DNA of 64,000 nt from Sinimarinibacterium arenosum (lineage in GTDB: Bacteria > Pseudomonadota > Gammaproteobacteria > Nevskiales > Nevskiaceae): the NCBI RefSeq assembly GCF_005047655.1, contig NZ_SUKF01000003.1:248001-312000 (forward strand), in the 5' to 3' direction. This document shows, one piece after another, positions 55,696-64,000 of this stretch (position 1 is its first letter; the number at the start of each line of letters is the position of its first letter). A model generated the notes under the pieces. That model made no database searches. It was not told the origin of the DNA and was given only the letters and a program-made list of their open reading frames with translations. The position numbers and the translations under genes were made by a program.

Positions 55696-56517
55696 TTAGA
55701 ACCATTCCATTAGACGTTCGTACCAACGCCGGCCCCGTGCGAATGATGAGTCGATTCGCGCGAGTACGACGGAAACATTGTCCTTGCCACCATTCTGGTT
55801 GGCGATCTCGACCAGCGCTGCCGCCATTTTCTCCAGATTATCAGCATACTTTCCGACAGTTGCGCTAATGATTTCATCCGCGACCATGTCGGTCAAACCA
55901 TCTGAGCACAGCAGCAGGATGTCACCAACCTCGACGGGTTCTTCGATGATGTCGACCAGCACGTCGGGTTCGACCCCCAGCGCCCGCGTGACAATGTTCT
56001 TCCGCACCAGCCGGGAGGCCTCTTCGCGGCTGTAGTGCCCGCGGGCGATCAGTTCTTCGAGCAGGGAATGATCGCGGGTGATTTGCTCCAGATGTCCGCT
56101 GCGATAGCGATACAGGCGAGAATCGCCGACGTACGCGATCGAGGCGCGGTCATCGTGCAGGACGCACACGACGATGGTAGTGCCCATTCCTGCGCATTGC
56201 GGCTGGCTGATGGACGCGCCATGAATGGCGCGGTGAGCCTGCTCAACCGCATCCTTGATGATCAGCGCTTCACCGCTGTAGCCACTTTCTGCATCAATGT
56301 GTCCTGTGCGGCGTTCGCTCCAGCGGCGCTGTGTCACGTCGAGAACGGTGGCGACTGCGATCCCGCTGGCAATCTCGCCGGCGTTATAACCCCCCATGCC
56401 GTCCGCAAGCACCAGCAGTCCGATATCTGGCACTTCTCCGACCGCGTCCTCGTTGTTGTTGCGTACGAGACCTGTATGGGTCATCGACGCCGAGGCCACC
56501 TTGCCGTTCAGAGCCAT
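55696..56517 (-). CDS. PP2C-family Ser/Thr phosphatase
   Basis: The 273-residue protein has the PP2C motifs in order: TGLVRNNNEDAV, LADGMGGYNAGEIAS, AYVGDSRLYRY, LLCSDGLTDMVADE and GGKDNVSVVL, giving the metal-binding aspartates. It resembles bacterial Stp/PrpC phosphatases that reverse Ser/Thr kinase action. It begins three bases after the kinase stop and its stop abuts the FHA gene. Reversal of the neighbouring kinase is the natural inference. Confidence 0.92.
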   Translation of the reverse strand: MALNGKVASASMTHTGLVRNNNEDAVGEVPDIGLLVLADGMGGYNAGEIASGIAVATVLDVTQRRWSERRTGHIDAESGYSGEALIIKDAVEQAHRAIHGASISQPQCAGMGTTIVVCVLHDDRASIAYVGDSRLYRYRSGHLEQITRDHSLLEELIARGHYSREEASRLVRKNIVTRALGVEPDVLVDIIEEPVEVGDILLLCSDGLTDMVADEIISATVGKYADNLEKMAAALVEIANQNGGKDNVSVVLARIDSSFARGRRWYERLMEWF

Positions 56518-56520
56518 CGG

Positions 56521-59184
56521 TCAGGCCGTGCCGAGTGTTGCCAGCACACCGCGAAGGTCGCGCGCAAACTCAGCGCCGCGCTGATAACGCGCATCTGCAT
56601 TTTTCTGCAACGCGCGATCAATGATCGGGTCGAGACCGGGCGGCAGGTCGGGACGCAGCATTGACAGCGGTGCGTGCGGTTCGTTGGTGATTTTCATCAT
56701 CAGCGCCGCCATCGATTCGGCCTGGAACGGCAACGATCCACACAACAGCTGGTAGAGCGTGACGCCGAGTGAGAACAGATCCGAACGTCCGTCGACCTTC
56801 TTGCCGGCGAGCTGCTCAGGTGACATATAGCTGGGAGAGCCCAGTACCATGCCGGTCTTTGTTTTGCTTGAATCCGTGATCCGGGCGATGCCGAAGTCCA
56901 TTAGCTTGAGTGTGCTGGTGGCTTCTATCAGCATCATGTTTGCCGGCTTGATGTCACGGTGCACGATGCCATTGCCGTGAGCGTAGTCGAGTGCATCCGC
57001 AGCGTCAGAAATCAGACGCAGCACGTCGCCGACCGGCAGCAGATTATTTGCCTTCACATGACGGGTCAGATCATGACCGCGGATGAACTCCATCGCGATG
57101 AATGCCAAATCGTGTTCCTCGCCGGCGTCGAAGATTGACACGATGTTCGGATGCGTCAGGCGGCCGGCAGTTTCAGCTTCCCGGAAGAAGCGTTCCTTCA
57201 CACTTTGCAGTTCGTCTGGCTCGAACTCCTGGGACAGTGCCATGGTCTTGATGGCAACCTGACGCCCGATCTTCGGATCCTTGCCCATGTAGACGATGCC
57301 CATGGCGCCCTTGCCCAACTCTCTCTCGACCTGGTAGCGGCCGAGCATGGGCTTCTCCAGTTGCTGGGTCGCATCCAGCACCATCGTGCCCCCGGGATGC
57401 GATCCGCTACCGCCCAGAATCACTGTTTCCGACAGCTTCTTCGCGCGGCTGAGCTTCTGCTGGATATCGCGGAAATCGCGATTGAATCCGGCGATGTATT
57501 GATACGCTGATTCGGCTTTGTTGAATTGGCGCTTGCGCTCGAAGTCCAGCGCCAAGTTGTAGATCAGATCAAGCAGCTTGTCATCGACCGGCTGCACGCG
57601 GCGGAATTTCTCGAACGCCATGTCGAGCTGTCCCTGACCTTGAAACGCAAGGCCGAGCATTCGGTTGGACTCGGCGCCTTCGGTTTCGCTGCTGAGTTTG
57701 AGGCGTTCGGTGATATTGAATTTCTTGACCGTCATGAACGCATGACCGCTGAGCAGCAGCAGCGTGGCGACGGTGAGCTTGATCCACATGGCCTCGCCGG
57801 CCATCAAGCCAATTTGTGCGGCCAGCAGGCTGATGGCAAGAGCGACGGTCAGAATGGCGGCAGCGGTCGCCTTCAGGCGGGGCAGCAGCAGCGCGAGATA
57901 CAGGCCGATCGCGAGCAGCACGCCCAGTTCCGCCCACGCGGCCCAGGCCGGGCGGACGAAGAAGTCCTGCTGCAGTAGGCTGGACACGCTGTGGGCAAGC
58001 GTGATGACCGGGGAGGTTGATGCAGATACCGGGGTCGCGAAAGTGTCACCAGTGCCGATCGCGGTTGTCCCGATCAGCACAATCTTGCCCTTGTATTTTT
58101 CCAGCGGAAGCTTGCCGCTGAGCAGGTCGTAGGCTGAATCCACGGGGAATGGCGGCTGGCCGTCGGCGCCTGCATAGAAATGCGTATACATACGCAGCGC
58201 CGGGCTGGTGGCGATGCTCAGTCCGCCCAGATTGACGCCTTCGCCCAGGCGCACTTCGATGTCAGCGGGTGTCAGGTTTAGCGCGCGGGCTGCGATCATC
58301 AGCGACAGCGAGGGATAGAACTCATCGAAGTACTGCAGTACCAGCGGTTCGAAGCGCACTGCGCCGTCGACGTCGGGGGTTGCGTTCAGGTGTCCGACGG
58401 CGACCGCTGCTGCGCCCAGCTCGGCGATCGGTGCCTGGAGGCCGCGGACAGGGATGGGCAGTGCTCCACGGGTGCGGGCATCCACGCGATCGGCGATGTT
58501 AGTCAGCGCATCACGTCGAATGTAGTCCGGCAACGGGGCGTCAGGTCGGCCTTGCGGGCGCCCGATTTCGAACACCATGGGCAGCACCACATCACCACTG
58601 GAGGTGATTGACTCGGCCAGTGCTTTGTCCGGTGCGCCAATGCGGTCTGCTGCCTCCGATAGGCGCTGCAACAGCGCGGTCATCAGTGACCGATAGTCGC
58701 GGCTCAGCGCCGACTCATGAAATGCCTGGGCGACGCCTGCAATGACGGGTGCGGATTTCGCGGTTTCCTCCAGCATCAGATTGAAAGTGTCGATTTCAAC
58801 CGGAATCTGCTGTGTGAGGGGTGACGCTGCCAATTCATCGGCAGTCTGCTGTAAGACAGCGGCGCCCTCACTCTGCTCGGGCTCGAGATATAGCGCTGTG
58901 CTGCCGATGACCTTGGCACCGCCTTGATGCAGTCGGTCGATCAGTTGCGCCTGTAGCTTACGCGGCCATGGCCAGCGACCCAGATTGCGGATCGATTCGT
59001 CATCGATCGCGACCACCGCGATGCGATCCGACGGCGTGCGTTCACGAGTGCGCACGCCGAGGTCGTAGCTGTAGCGCTCGATCGACTGGAAGGTGTCGCT
59101 GAACACGCCGTATGCCAACGCGAGAAAAATGACAGTGAATATGGACGCCGCGAGCCAGTCCTTTGACCAGATCTTATTGTTCAC
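56521..59184 (-). CDS. CHASE2-domain Ser/Thr protein kinase
   Basis: The 887-residue membrane kinase has an N-terminal membrane helix (WLAASIFTVIFLALAYGVF), a periplasmic CHASE2 sensor (roughly 30-400, with VVAIDDESIRNLGRWPWPR and KIVLIGTTAIGTGDTFATPV), three membrane helices (~410-500) and a TPR-like stretch (~525-590). The cytosolic kinase domain has GKGAMGIVY, Lys646, HRDIKPAN (Asp744) and DFGIAR (Asp763). The GTG start at 59184 has GGGGGAG six bases upstream; a longer frame to 59259 lacks one. It heads a kinase-PP2C-FHA run and is divergent from radA. Confidence 0.92.
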   Translation of the reverse strand: MNNKIWSKDWLAASIFTVIFLALAYGVFSDTFQSIERYSYDLGVRTRERTPSDRIAVVAIDDESIRNLGRWPWPRKLQAQLIDRLHQGGAKVIGSTALYLEPEQSEGAAVLQQTADELAASPLTQQIPVEIDTFNLMLEETAKSAPVIAGVAQAFHESALSRDYRSLMTALLQRLSEAADRIGAPDKALAESITSSGDVVLPMVFEIGRPQGRPDAPLPDYIRRDALTNIADRVDARTRGALPIPVRGLQAPIAELGAAAVAVGHLNATPDVDGAVRFEPLVLQYFDEFYPSLSLMIAARALNLTPADIEVRLGEGVNLGGLSIATSPALRMYTHFYAGADGQPPFPVDSAYDLLSGKLPLEKYKGKIVLIGTTAIGTGDTFATPVSASTSPVITLAHSVSSLLQQDFFVRPAWAAWAELGVLLAIGLYLALLLPRLKATAAAILTVALAISLLAAQIGLMAGEAMWIKLTVATLLLLSGHAFMTVKKFNITERLKLSSETEGAESNRMLGLAFQGQGQLDMAFEKFRRVQPVDDKLLDLIYNLALDFERKRQFNKAESAYQYIAGFNRDFRDIQQKLSRAKKLSETVILGGSGSHPGGTMVLDATQQLEKPMLGRYQVERELGKGAMGIVYMGKDPKIGRQVAIKTMALSQEFEPDELQSVKERFFREAETAGRLTHPNIVSIFDAGEEHDLAFIAMEFIRGHDLTRHVKANNLLPVGDVLRLISDAADALDYAHGNGIVHRDIKPANMMLIEATSTLKLMDFGIARITDSSKTKTGMVLGSPSYMSPEQLAGKKVDGRSDLFSLGVTLYQLLCGSLPFQAESMAALMMKITNEPHAPLSMLRPDLPPGLDPIIDRALQKNADARYQRGAEFARDLRGVLATLGTA

Positions 59185-59190
59185 CGGCAG

Positions 59191-59197
59191 CTCCCCC
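59191..59197 (-). promoter_or_regulatory. Shine-Dalgarno site of the CHASE2 kinase
   Basis: The minus strand reads GGGGGAG followed by six bases and GTG at 59184. It decides the start over the 25-residue longer frame. Confidence 0.7.
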
Positions 59198-59291
59198 TGA
59201 GCGATTGGGCTAATCTGATAGTACCGGTTTTCGGGCGCGGAATATGTCGAGCAGCGCACGTCGTTGCTGCCGACTCAAGGGATGATCGTTG

Positions 59292-60650
59292 ATGGCCAAG
59301 TCGCGTAGCGAGTATGTCTGCCAGAGTTGTGGCGGAGTTCAGCCCAAGTGGGCCGGGCAATGTCCGGAATGTGGCAGCTGGAACAGTCTGGTCGAGGTTG
59401 CGGCCGCGGGGCCGCGTACGTCGCGCAGCGGCGGCATGACCGGTGCCGCATCGACAAGGATCCAGATGCTGTCAGAGGTTGCGGTGGATGAAGCGCCGCG
59501 TGCTGCCACCGGTATGCCGGAAATTGATCGTGTACTCGGGGGTGGCGTGGTCCCCGGAGCAGTGATTCTGATTGGTGGGGATCCGGGCATTGGCAAGTCC
59601 ACCCTGCTGCTACAGGTACTGTCAGCGCTGCAGGGGCGCTTGTCGACGTTGTATGTGACGGGTGAAGAGTCGCTGGCGCAGGTGCACCTCAGGGCACAAC
59701 GTCTGGGACTGGTGGATCTCGACTTGCCGGTGTTGGCAGAAACCTCAGTCGAACAGATCCTCGCGCAACTGTCGCGGTCGAATCCCGGCTTCGTGGTCAT
59801 TGATTCTATTCAGACGCTGTACACCGAGACGCTGGATTCGGCGCCGGGATCAGTGTCGCAGCTGCGCGAAACCGCAGCACAGCTTGTGCGATACGCAAAA
59901 TCAACGCGCACCGCAATCGTGTTGGTGGGGCATGTCACCAAGGACGGCGCAATCGCTGGTCCTCGGGTTTTGGAGCATATGGTCGACACCGTGCTGTATT
60001 TCGAGCACGACCCCGGTTCACGCTTCCGCATCATCCGAGCGATCAAGAACCGCTTCGGCGCCGTCAATGAGCTTGGCGTGTTTGCGATGACGGACGGAGG
60101 CCTGAAGGAGGTCAGCAATCCTTCCGCGTTGTTTCTGTCACGCCACGCCGAGCCGGTGCCGGGTAGCGTGGTGACGGTGGCCCGTCAGGGCAGCCGCCCG
60201 CTGTTGGTCGAAGTCCAGGCTTTGGTGGATCGTTCCATGGTCGGGACACCCCGGCGTGTAACGTTGGGCCTCGAAGGCAATCGCCTGAACATGCTGATGG
60301 CGGTGCTCCACCGGCATGGTGGTATCGCGCTGGGCGATCAGGATGTGTTTGCGAACGTCGTTGGCGGTATGCGCATCCAGGAGACCGCGGCTGATCTGCC
60401 GTTGCTGCTTGCGGTGCTATCGAGCTTTCGTTCACGTCCCTGGCCGGGAGACTGGGTCGTGTTCGGCGAGATTGGTCTGGCCGGGGAGGTGCGGCCGGTG
60501 GCTGGTGGCGAGGAGCGCCTGATCGAGGCGGCCAAGCATGGATTCAAGCGCGCCATTGTGCCCGCGGGCAACAAGCCGCGACGCAGCCTCAGTTCAGCGT
60601 TGGAGATCGTTGCTGTGGGGCGACTGTCCGAGGCAATCGAACAGTTCTAG
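59292..60650 (+). CDS. radA: DNA repair protein RadA
   Basis: RadA promotes branch migration in homologous recombination. The 452-residue protein has the N-terminal zinc finger CQSCGGVQPKWAGQCPECGSW, a RecA-like domain with Walker A GGDPGIGKSTLLLQ, the RadA-specific KNRFGAVNELGVF, and a C-terminal Lon-like domain. The ATG at 59292 is preferred to an in-frame TTG at 59289. It is divergent from the kinase. Confidence 0.97.
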   Translation: MAKSRSEYVCQSCGGVQPKWAGQCPECGSWNSLVEVAAAGPRTSRSGGMTGAASTRIQMLSEVAVDEAPRAATGMPEIDRVLGGGVVPGAVILIGGDPGIGKSTLLLQVLSALQGRLSTLYVTGEESLAQVHLRAQRLGLVDLDLPVLAETSVEQILAQLSRSNPGFVVIDSIQTLYTETLDSAPGSVSQLRETAAQLVRYAKSTRTAIVLVGHVTKDGAIAGPRVLEHMVDTVLYFEHDPGSRFRIIRAIKNRFGAVNELGVFAMTDGGLKEVSNPSALFLSRHAEPVPGSVVTVARQGSRPLLVEVQALVDRSMVGTPRRVTLGLEGNRLNMLMAVLHRHGGIALGDQDVFANVVGGMRIQETAADLPLLLAVLSSFRSRPWPGDWVVFGEIGLAGEVRPVAGGEERLIEAAKHGFKRAIVPAGNKPRRSLSSALEIVAVGRLSEAIEQF

Positions 60651-60690
60651 CTTTTAGCTGGCCGCTGTGCGCGACGGTGCGAGGCAAGGC

Positions 60691-61992
60691 TCAGGCACGC
60701 GCGGCCTTCGCGGCTTTGCCGAGCAGATTGGCGGCTGCAGGTGGCCAGATCCGAGTGCCCTTGATCGCGTTTGCGCGCATTTCGGTGATCTCGAACTGGT
60801 ATCCGCCGATGGCGACTTTGGCGCCAGGCTGCGGCAGGCTTTCAAGCTTCTCCAGCAGCAGGCCATTGATGGTCTTGGGGCCGTTGGTGGGCAGCTTCCA
60901 GCTGAGATTCTTGTTCAGGCTGCGGATCGTCACAGAGCCCGTTACCCGATAGCTGCCGTCCGGATCTGCATACACGTTCTTGATGCGGGTGGCGGGATCC
61001 GAGGTGAACTCGCCGATGACTTCTTCGAGGATGTCCTCGAGCGTGACCAGGCCCTGGATGTCACCGTATTCGTCAACCACGAAGCCGATGCGACGCTTCT
61101 GGTTCTGAAAATTCAGCAACTGCTGATTCAGCGGTGTTCCTTCGGGGACAAAGTAGGGTTCACGCGCTAGCCCCTGCAATTCGGAGACATCGAGTTTGCC
61201 TTCGGAGACCAGCCCGACAACGCGACGCAGATGGACCACACCCTTGAGATTGTCGATCGAACCGTCAAACAACGGCAGCCGCGTGTGCTGACTGCTGATG
61301 ACGGATTCGAGTAGGGTTTCCCAAGGTTCCGAGATATCGATGCCGATGATTTCGTTACGCGGCACCATGATGTCCTCGACCGTTGCCTTCTCGAGGTCGA
61401 GAATCGACAGCAGCATCTTTTGGTGGCGCTGAGGAATCATTGCGCCGGCTTCGGCGACCACAGTGCGCAGCTCTTCGGTGCTCAGGCTGTGCTGTGCCGC
61501 ATCTTCGGGCGTCACCCCGATCAGTCGCAGCAAGCCATTGCTGATCAGGTTTACAGCCCAGACCAACGGATAAATCAGTCGCAGCAAAGGCCACAACACA
61601 TACGCAGCAGGAACGCCGATGCGTTCAGGGTGTAGTGCGGCGAGGGTCTTGGGTGTGACTTCGGCAAAAATCAGCAGCAGCAGCGTGGTTGCGGCCGTGG
61701 CAACGGCGATGCCGGTGTCGCCTGGGAAAATACGCAGACCAATTATGGTTGCGACCGAGGCAGCGAGCGTATTGATGAAGTTGTTGCCGAGCAGAATCGT
61801 GCCGATCAATCGATCCGGACGTTGCAGCAGACTGTGCGCAAGTTTGGCGCCGCGCTCGCCTTTCTGCGCCCGGGTCTTGATTCGATACCGGTTCAGCGTC
61901 ATCAGCCCCGTTTCGGAGCCAGAGAAAAAGGCAGAGCAGGCTAGCAGTACCAGCAGCAACCCGAAGAGGGCAGGTAACGGAATATCGTCCAA
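60691..61992 (-). CDS. CNNM/CorC-type transporter-associated protein (YfjD-like)
   Basis: The 433-residue membrane protein has an N-terminal DUF21/CNNM transmembrane domain (SAFFSGSETGLMTLNRYRI, ILLGNNFINTLAAS), two CBS domains (VEDIMVPRNEIIGID, GFVVDEYGDIQGLVTLEDILEEVIGEF) and a C-terminal CorC_HlyC domain. The family is linked to magnesium and cobalt efflux, but this member's ion is unknown. It lies next to ypjD and ffh, as yfjD does in E. coli. Confidence 0.9.
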   Translation of the reverse strand: MDDIPLPALFGLLLVLLACSAFFSGSETGLMTLNRYRIKTRAQKGERGAKLAHSLLQRPDRLIGTILLGNNFINTLAASVATIIGLRIFPGDTGIAVATAATTLLLLIFAEVTPKTLAALHPERIGVPAAYVLWPLLRLIYPLVWAVNLISNGLLRLIGVTPEDAAQHSLSTEELRTVVAEAGAMIPQRHQKMLLSILDLEKATVEDIMVPRNEIIGIDISEPWETLLESVISSQHTRLPLFDGSIDNLKGVVHLRRVVGLVSEGKLDVSELQGLAREPYFVPEGTPLNQQLLNFQNQKRRIGFVVDEYGDIQGLVTLEDILEEVIGEFTSDPATRIKNVYADPDGSYRVTGSVTIRSLNKNLSWKLPTNGPKTINGLLLEKLESLPQPGAKVAIGGYQFEITEMRANAIKGTRIWPPAAANLLGKAAKAARA

Positions 61993-62079
61993 GAGCGCGG
62001 TCAGCGGTGGCCGTGTCGAATCTGCTAGTTATCGAAAGCAGAGGGGGTCTGTCAACTGGGGCTACATTAAGAAGCTGCG

Positions 62080-62865
62080 CTAACTCCAGTGCTCACCAAG
62101 AATTTGTTCTAAAACCAGCTTGCTGCCGAAGTATGCCAGGACCAGGACAAGATAGCCTGTCAGCGTCCAGCGGATCGCGGCGCGGCCGCGCCATCCGTGG
62201 CGCAGGCGCCCCCACAGCAGGACCCCAAAGATTAGCCAGGCGGTGATCGACAGGACGGTTTTGTGAGCCAGATGCTGAGCCATCCAGTCGCGGATGAACC
62301 AGAGTCCCGACAGTAACGTCAGAGACAGCAGGACAAAACCAATGCCGATCAGCTGGAATAACAGGCGTTCCATCGTCTGCAGGGGCGGCAGGGCACGTGC
62401 CATCGGTGTGACGCGGCGTCCGTGCAGCAGGCGATCCTGCACCGCCAGCAGTCCTGCTTGAACCGCAGCAAGCGTCAACAGGCCGGCCGACAGCAGGGAC
62501 AGCACGATATGAGTCCGTGCCTTCCAGTCGACGCTTTCGATATTGCTGATCGGTGAGGGGAAGGCGCTGGCGATCATCGCTGCGAGGCCGGCGATGGGGT
62601 AGATCGCGGCGCCCATCATTTTCAAGGGTTCACGGAAACACAGTGCCCACAGCAGCAGTGCGGACTGCCAGGTGAACAGCGAGATGGCTTCGTTGATCCC
62701 GATCGTGACCGCGCCACCATGGAATACATGATGTCCGAGGGTCCAGCCGTGCAGGGCCAACGCCAGTGGCGGTAGCCAGTGGTCGAGCGCCTGGTAGGTA
62801 TTGCGGCGTGCCACCAGGGCGGCCGCAACCAGGTAGATAATGAGAGCAATCGCACTGAATATCAT
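62080..62865 (-). CDS. ypjD: Inner membrane protein YpjD (cytochrome c assembly-type)
   Basis: The 261-residue protein has about eight membrane helices and resembles the CcsA/CcmC-type cytochrome c assembly family, with His residues in LHGWTLGHHVFHGG and AQHLAHKTVLSITAWLIFGVLL. The cellular role in gammaproteobacteria is not firmly known. It is 87 bases upstream (in transcription) of the yfjD-like gene and near ffh, as in E. coli. Confidence 0.85.
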   Translation of the reverse strand: MIFSAIALIIYLVAAALVARRNTYQALDHWLPPLALALHGWTLGHHVFHGGAVTIGINEAISLFTWQSALLLWALCFREPLKMMGAAIYPIAGLAAMIASAFPSPISNIESVDWKARTHIVLSLLSAGLLTLAAVQAGLLAVQDRLLHGRRVTPMARALPPLQTMERLLFQLIGIGFVLLSLTLLSGLWFIRDWMAQHLAHKTVLSITAWLIFGVLLWGRLRHGWRGRAAIRWTLTGYLVLVLAYFGSKLVLEQILGEHWS

Positions 62866-62961
62866 GGGGGTCGCAGCATATCATTGGCGCTCGGTGGCGT
62901 TGCCGGATTGCTGACGACGCTGTGCTAGCATGCGTAAAACGCGAATGAGGGCCCCTGGTGC

Positions 62962-63732
62962 ATGCGGATCAAGGTGCTCGGATGTAGTGGTGGCGTCGGG
63001 CCTGGACTTCGGACGACCAGCCTGCTGGTCGATGACGATTATCTGATCGATGCTGGCACGGGCGTCGGCGATCTTTCGCTTGCGCAGCAGCAGCGCATCA
63101 AGCGGGTATTCCTGACGCACAGCCACCTGGACCACATCTGTGGACTGGCGTTTATGGCAGACAACTTGTTTGGACTGATCGATCGGCCGCTGGAGGTCTA
63201 TGCCACCTCTGAAACGCTGGCAGCGATTCGCGAACACATCTTCAACTGGCAGATTTGGCCGGATTTTTCGATGCTTCCGGATGAAACCACGCCGTTGCTG
63301 AAGTGGTGCGAGCTGGGCGTCGGGCAGACTTTCGAGCTGGACGAGCAGCGACGTCTGACAGCGTTTCGTGTTTTGCACACGGTTCCGGCGGTGGGCTACG
63401 CCATCGAAGGGCGCCGAGGCATCTTTGCCTTCAGCGGCGACACCTACGCGGACGACCAGCTGTGGGCATTTCTCAACTCCCTGCCTCAACTCGACAAGCT
63501 GATCATCGAAATCGCGTTCCCGGACGAGCAGGCTGCGCTGGGGTACGCGTCCAAGCATTTCACGCCGTCACTGCTGGCGGCTGAGCTGCAGAAGCTGAAC
63601 CATCGACCGCGTTTGTACCTGACCCATGCCAAGCCGGGCTGCGAGGCGGTCATCGAGCGACAGTGCAAACAGGCCTTGCGGGGATGGGATTACGATCACC
63701 TTCGCCGCGGTGACACCATCAGTTTCGATTAA
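62962..63732 (+). CDS. Metallo-beta-lactamase-fold hydrolase, class II cyclic-nucleotide phosphodiesterase-like
   Basis: The 256-residue protein shows LIDAGTGVGDL, the metal motif THSHLDHICGL, FSGDTYADD (bridging Asp) and LTHAKPG, in the order of PDEase_II proteins. It could hydrolyse cyclic nucleotides, but related members act on other substrates, so the function is not certain. It is divergent from ypjD and lies upstream of ffh. The ATG at 62962 has GAGGG about 13 bases upstream only. Confidence 0.75.
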   Translation: MRIKVLGCSGGVGPGLRTTSLLVDDDYLIDAGTGVGDLSLAQQQRIKRVFLTHSHLDHICGLAFMADNLFGLIDRPLEVYATSETLAAIREHIFNWQIWPDFSMLPDETTPLLKWCELGVGQTFELDEQRRLTAFRVLHTVPAVGYAIEGRRGIFAFSGDTYADDQLWAFLNSLPQLDKLIIEIAFPDEQAALGYASKHFTPSLLAAELQKLNHRPRLYLTHAKPGCEAVIERQCKQALRGWDYDHLRRGDTISFD

Positions 63733-63804
63733 ATGCAGCGCTGAAACGGGCGGTTACAACGGCAGACCGCTACAATCGGCGCCTTTCCATGTGTGTCGAA
63801 ATCC

Positions 63805-64000
63805 ATGTTTGAAAATCTCACAACGCGCCTTTCGCGGGTGCTCGACAGCATTCGGGGCCAGGGACGGCTGACCGAAGACCAGATTAACGCCGCCGCACGT
63901 GAGCTGCGTATGGCGTTGCTGGAAGCGGATGTTGCGCTACCTGTCGTCAAGGACTTCATCGAGCAGATCAAGCAGAAAGCGTTGGGTGTCGAGATCACCC
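63805..64000 (+). CDS. ffh: Signal recognition particle protein Ffh, N-terminal part (partial)
   Basis: The first 65 residues run into the window edge: MFENLTTRLSRVLDSIRGQG, then LTEDQINAAARELRMALLEADVALPVVKDFIEQIK. This is the four-helix N domain of the SRP54 GTPase, which targets nascent membrane proteins. A TACAAT at 63771-63776 may be its -10 box. The GTPase domain is outside the window. Confidence 0.95.
   Translation, partial: MFENLTTRLSRVLDSIRGQGRLTEDQINAAARELRMALLEADVALPVVKDFIEQIKQKALGVEIT

Noticed and set aside
55000-59184. Part of a type VI secretion cluster (PpkA-PppA-Fha)
   Set aside because: No tss genes are in the window and the kinase has a CHASE2 sensor, so a T6SS assignment is not supported.

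Overview
The window is a chromosomal segment of a GC-rich gammaproteobacterium. Single-gene similarities and gene order (murJ-ribF-ileS-lspA-ispH next to a minor-pilin cluster; rpsB-tsf-pyrH-frr-uppS-cdsA-dxr-rseP-bamA-skp-lpxD-fabZ-lpxA-lpxB-rnhB-dnaE-accA-tilS-pyrG-kdsA-eno-ftsB-ispD-ispF; rpsF-rpsR-rplI-dnaB-alr-radA; ypjD-yfjD beside ffh) resemble Pseudomonas and Xanthomonadales/Nevskiales-type genomes. The exact genus cannot be fixed from the sequence alone. No insertion sequence, integrase, prophage or CRISPR array was seen. Almost all of the window is housekeeping DNA with short intergenic gaps.

Layout. 1-6.8 kb: lipid II flippase end (murJ), riboflavin kinase/FAD synthetase, IleRS, signal peptidase II, IspH and a ThiO-type oxidase. 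6.8-13.5 kb: type IV minor pilins in an unusual arrangement. pilE is divergent from fimU-pilW-pilX, and the series ends in a 1036-residue PilV-like prepilin with an internal Cys/His cluster and five C-terminal cysteine-paired repeats. No PilY1 is present. 13.6-15.2 kb: tRNA-Thr, tRNA-Ser and a class I aldolase. 15.2-21.7 kb (minus strand): map, glnD, dapD, dapE and an alpha/beta hydrolase. 21.8-44.9 kb (plus strand): translation factors, isoprenoid and phospholipid enzymes, outer-membrane assembly, lipid A synthesis, DNA polymerase III alpha, AccA, TilS, CTP synthase and KdsA. 45.0-47.7 kb (minus): a secreted M4 metalloprotease with a GlyGly-CTERM tail, lying between kdsA and eno. 47.8-54.6 kb (plus): eno, ftsB, ispD, ispF, rpsF-rpsR-rplI, dnaB, alr. 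54.6-59.2 kb (minus): a CHASE2 Ser/Thr kinase, PP2C phosphatase and FHA protein in tight tandem, followed by a tiny secreted protein resembling a TonB-receptor plug fragment. 59.3-64 kb: radA, a CNNM/CBS transporter-like protein, YpjD, a class II cyclic-nucleotide phosphodiesterase-like hydrolase and the start of ffh.

How the genes work together. The central block joins envelope building steps: undecaprenyl and MEP isoprenoids (Dxr, IspD, IspF, IspH, UppS), CDP-DAG (CdsA), BAM and Skp, lipid A (LpxD, FabZ, LpxA, LpxB), KDO (KdsA), diaminopimelate (DapD, DapE) and D-alanine (Alr). The accessory genes most worth study are the minor-pilin locus with its giant PilV, the kinase/phosphatase/FHA cassette, the GlyGly-CTERM protease and the plug-like mini-protein. 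Two ribosomal-protein leaders (rpsB and rpsF) show RNA structures that could act as autoregulators.
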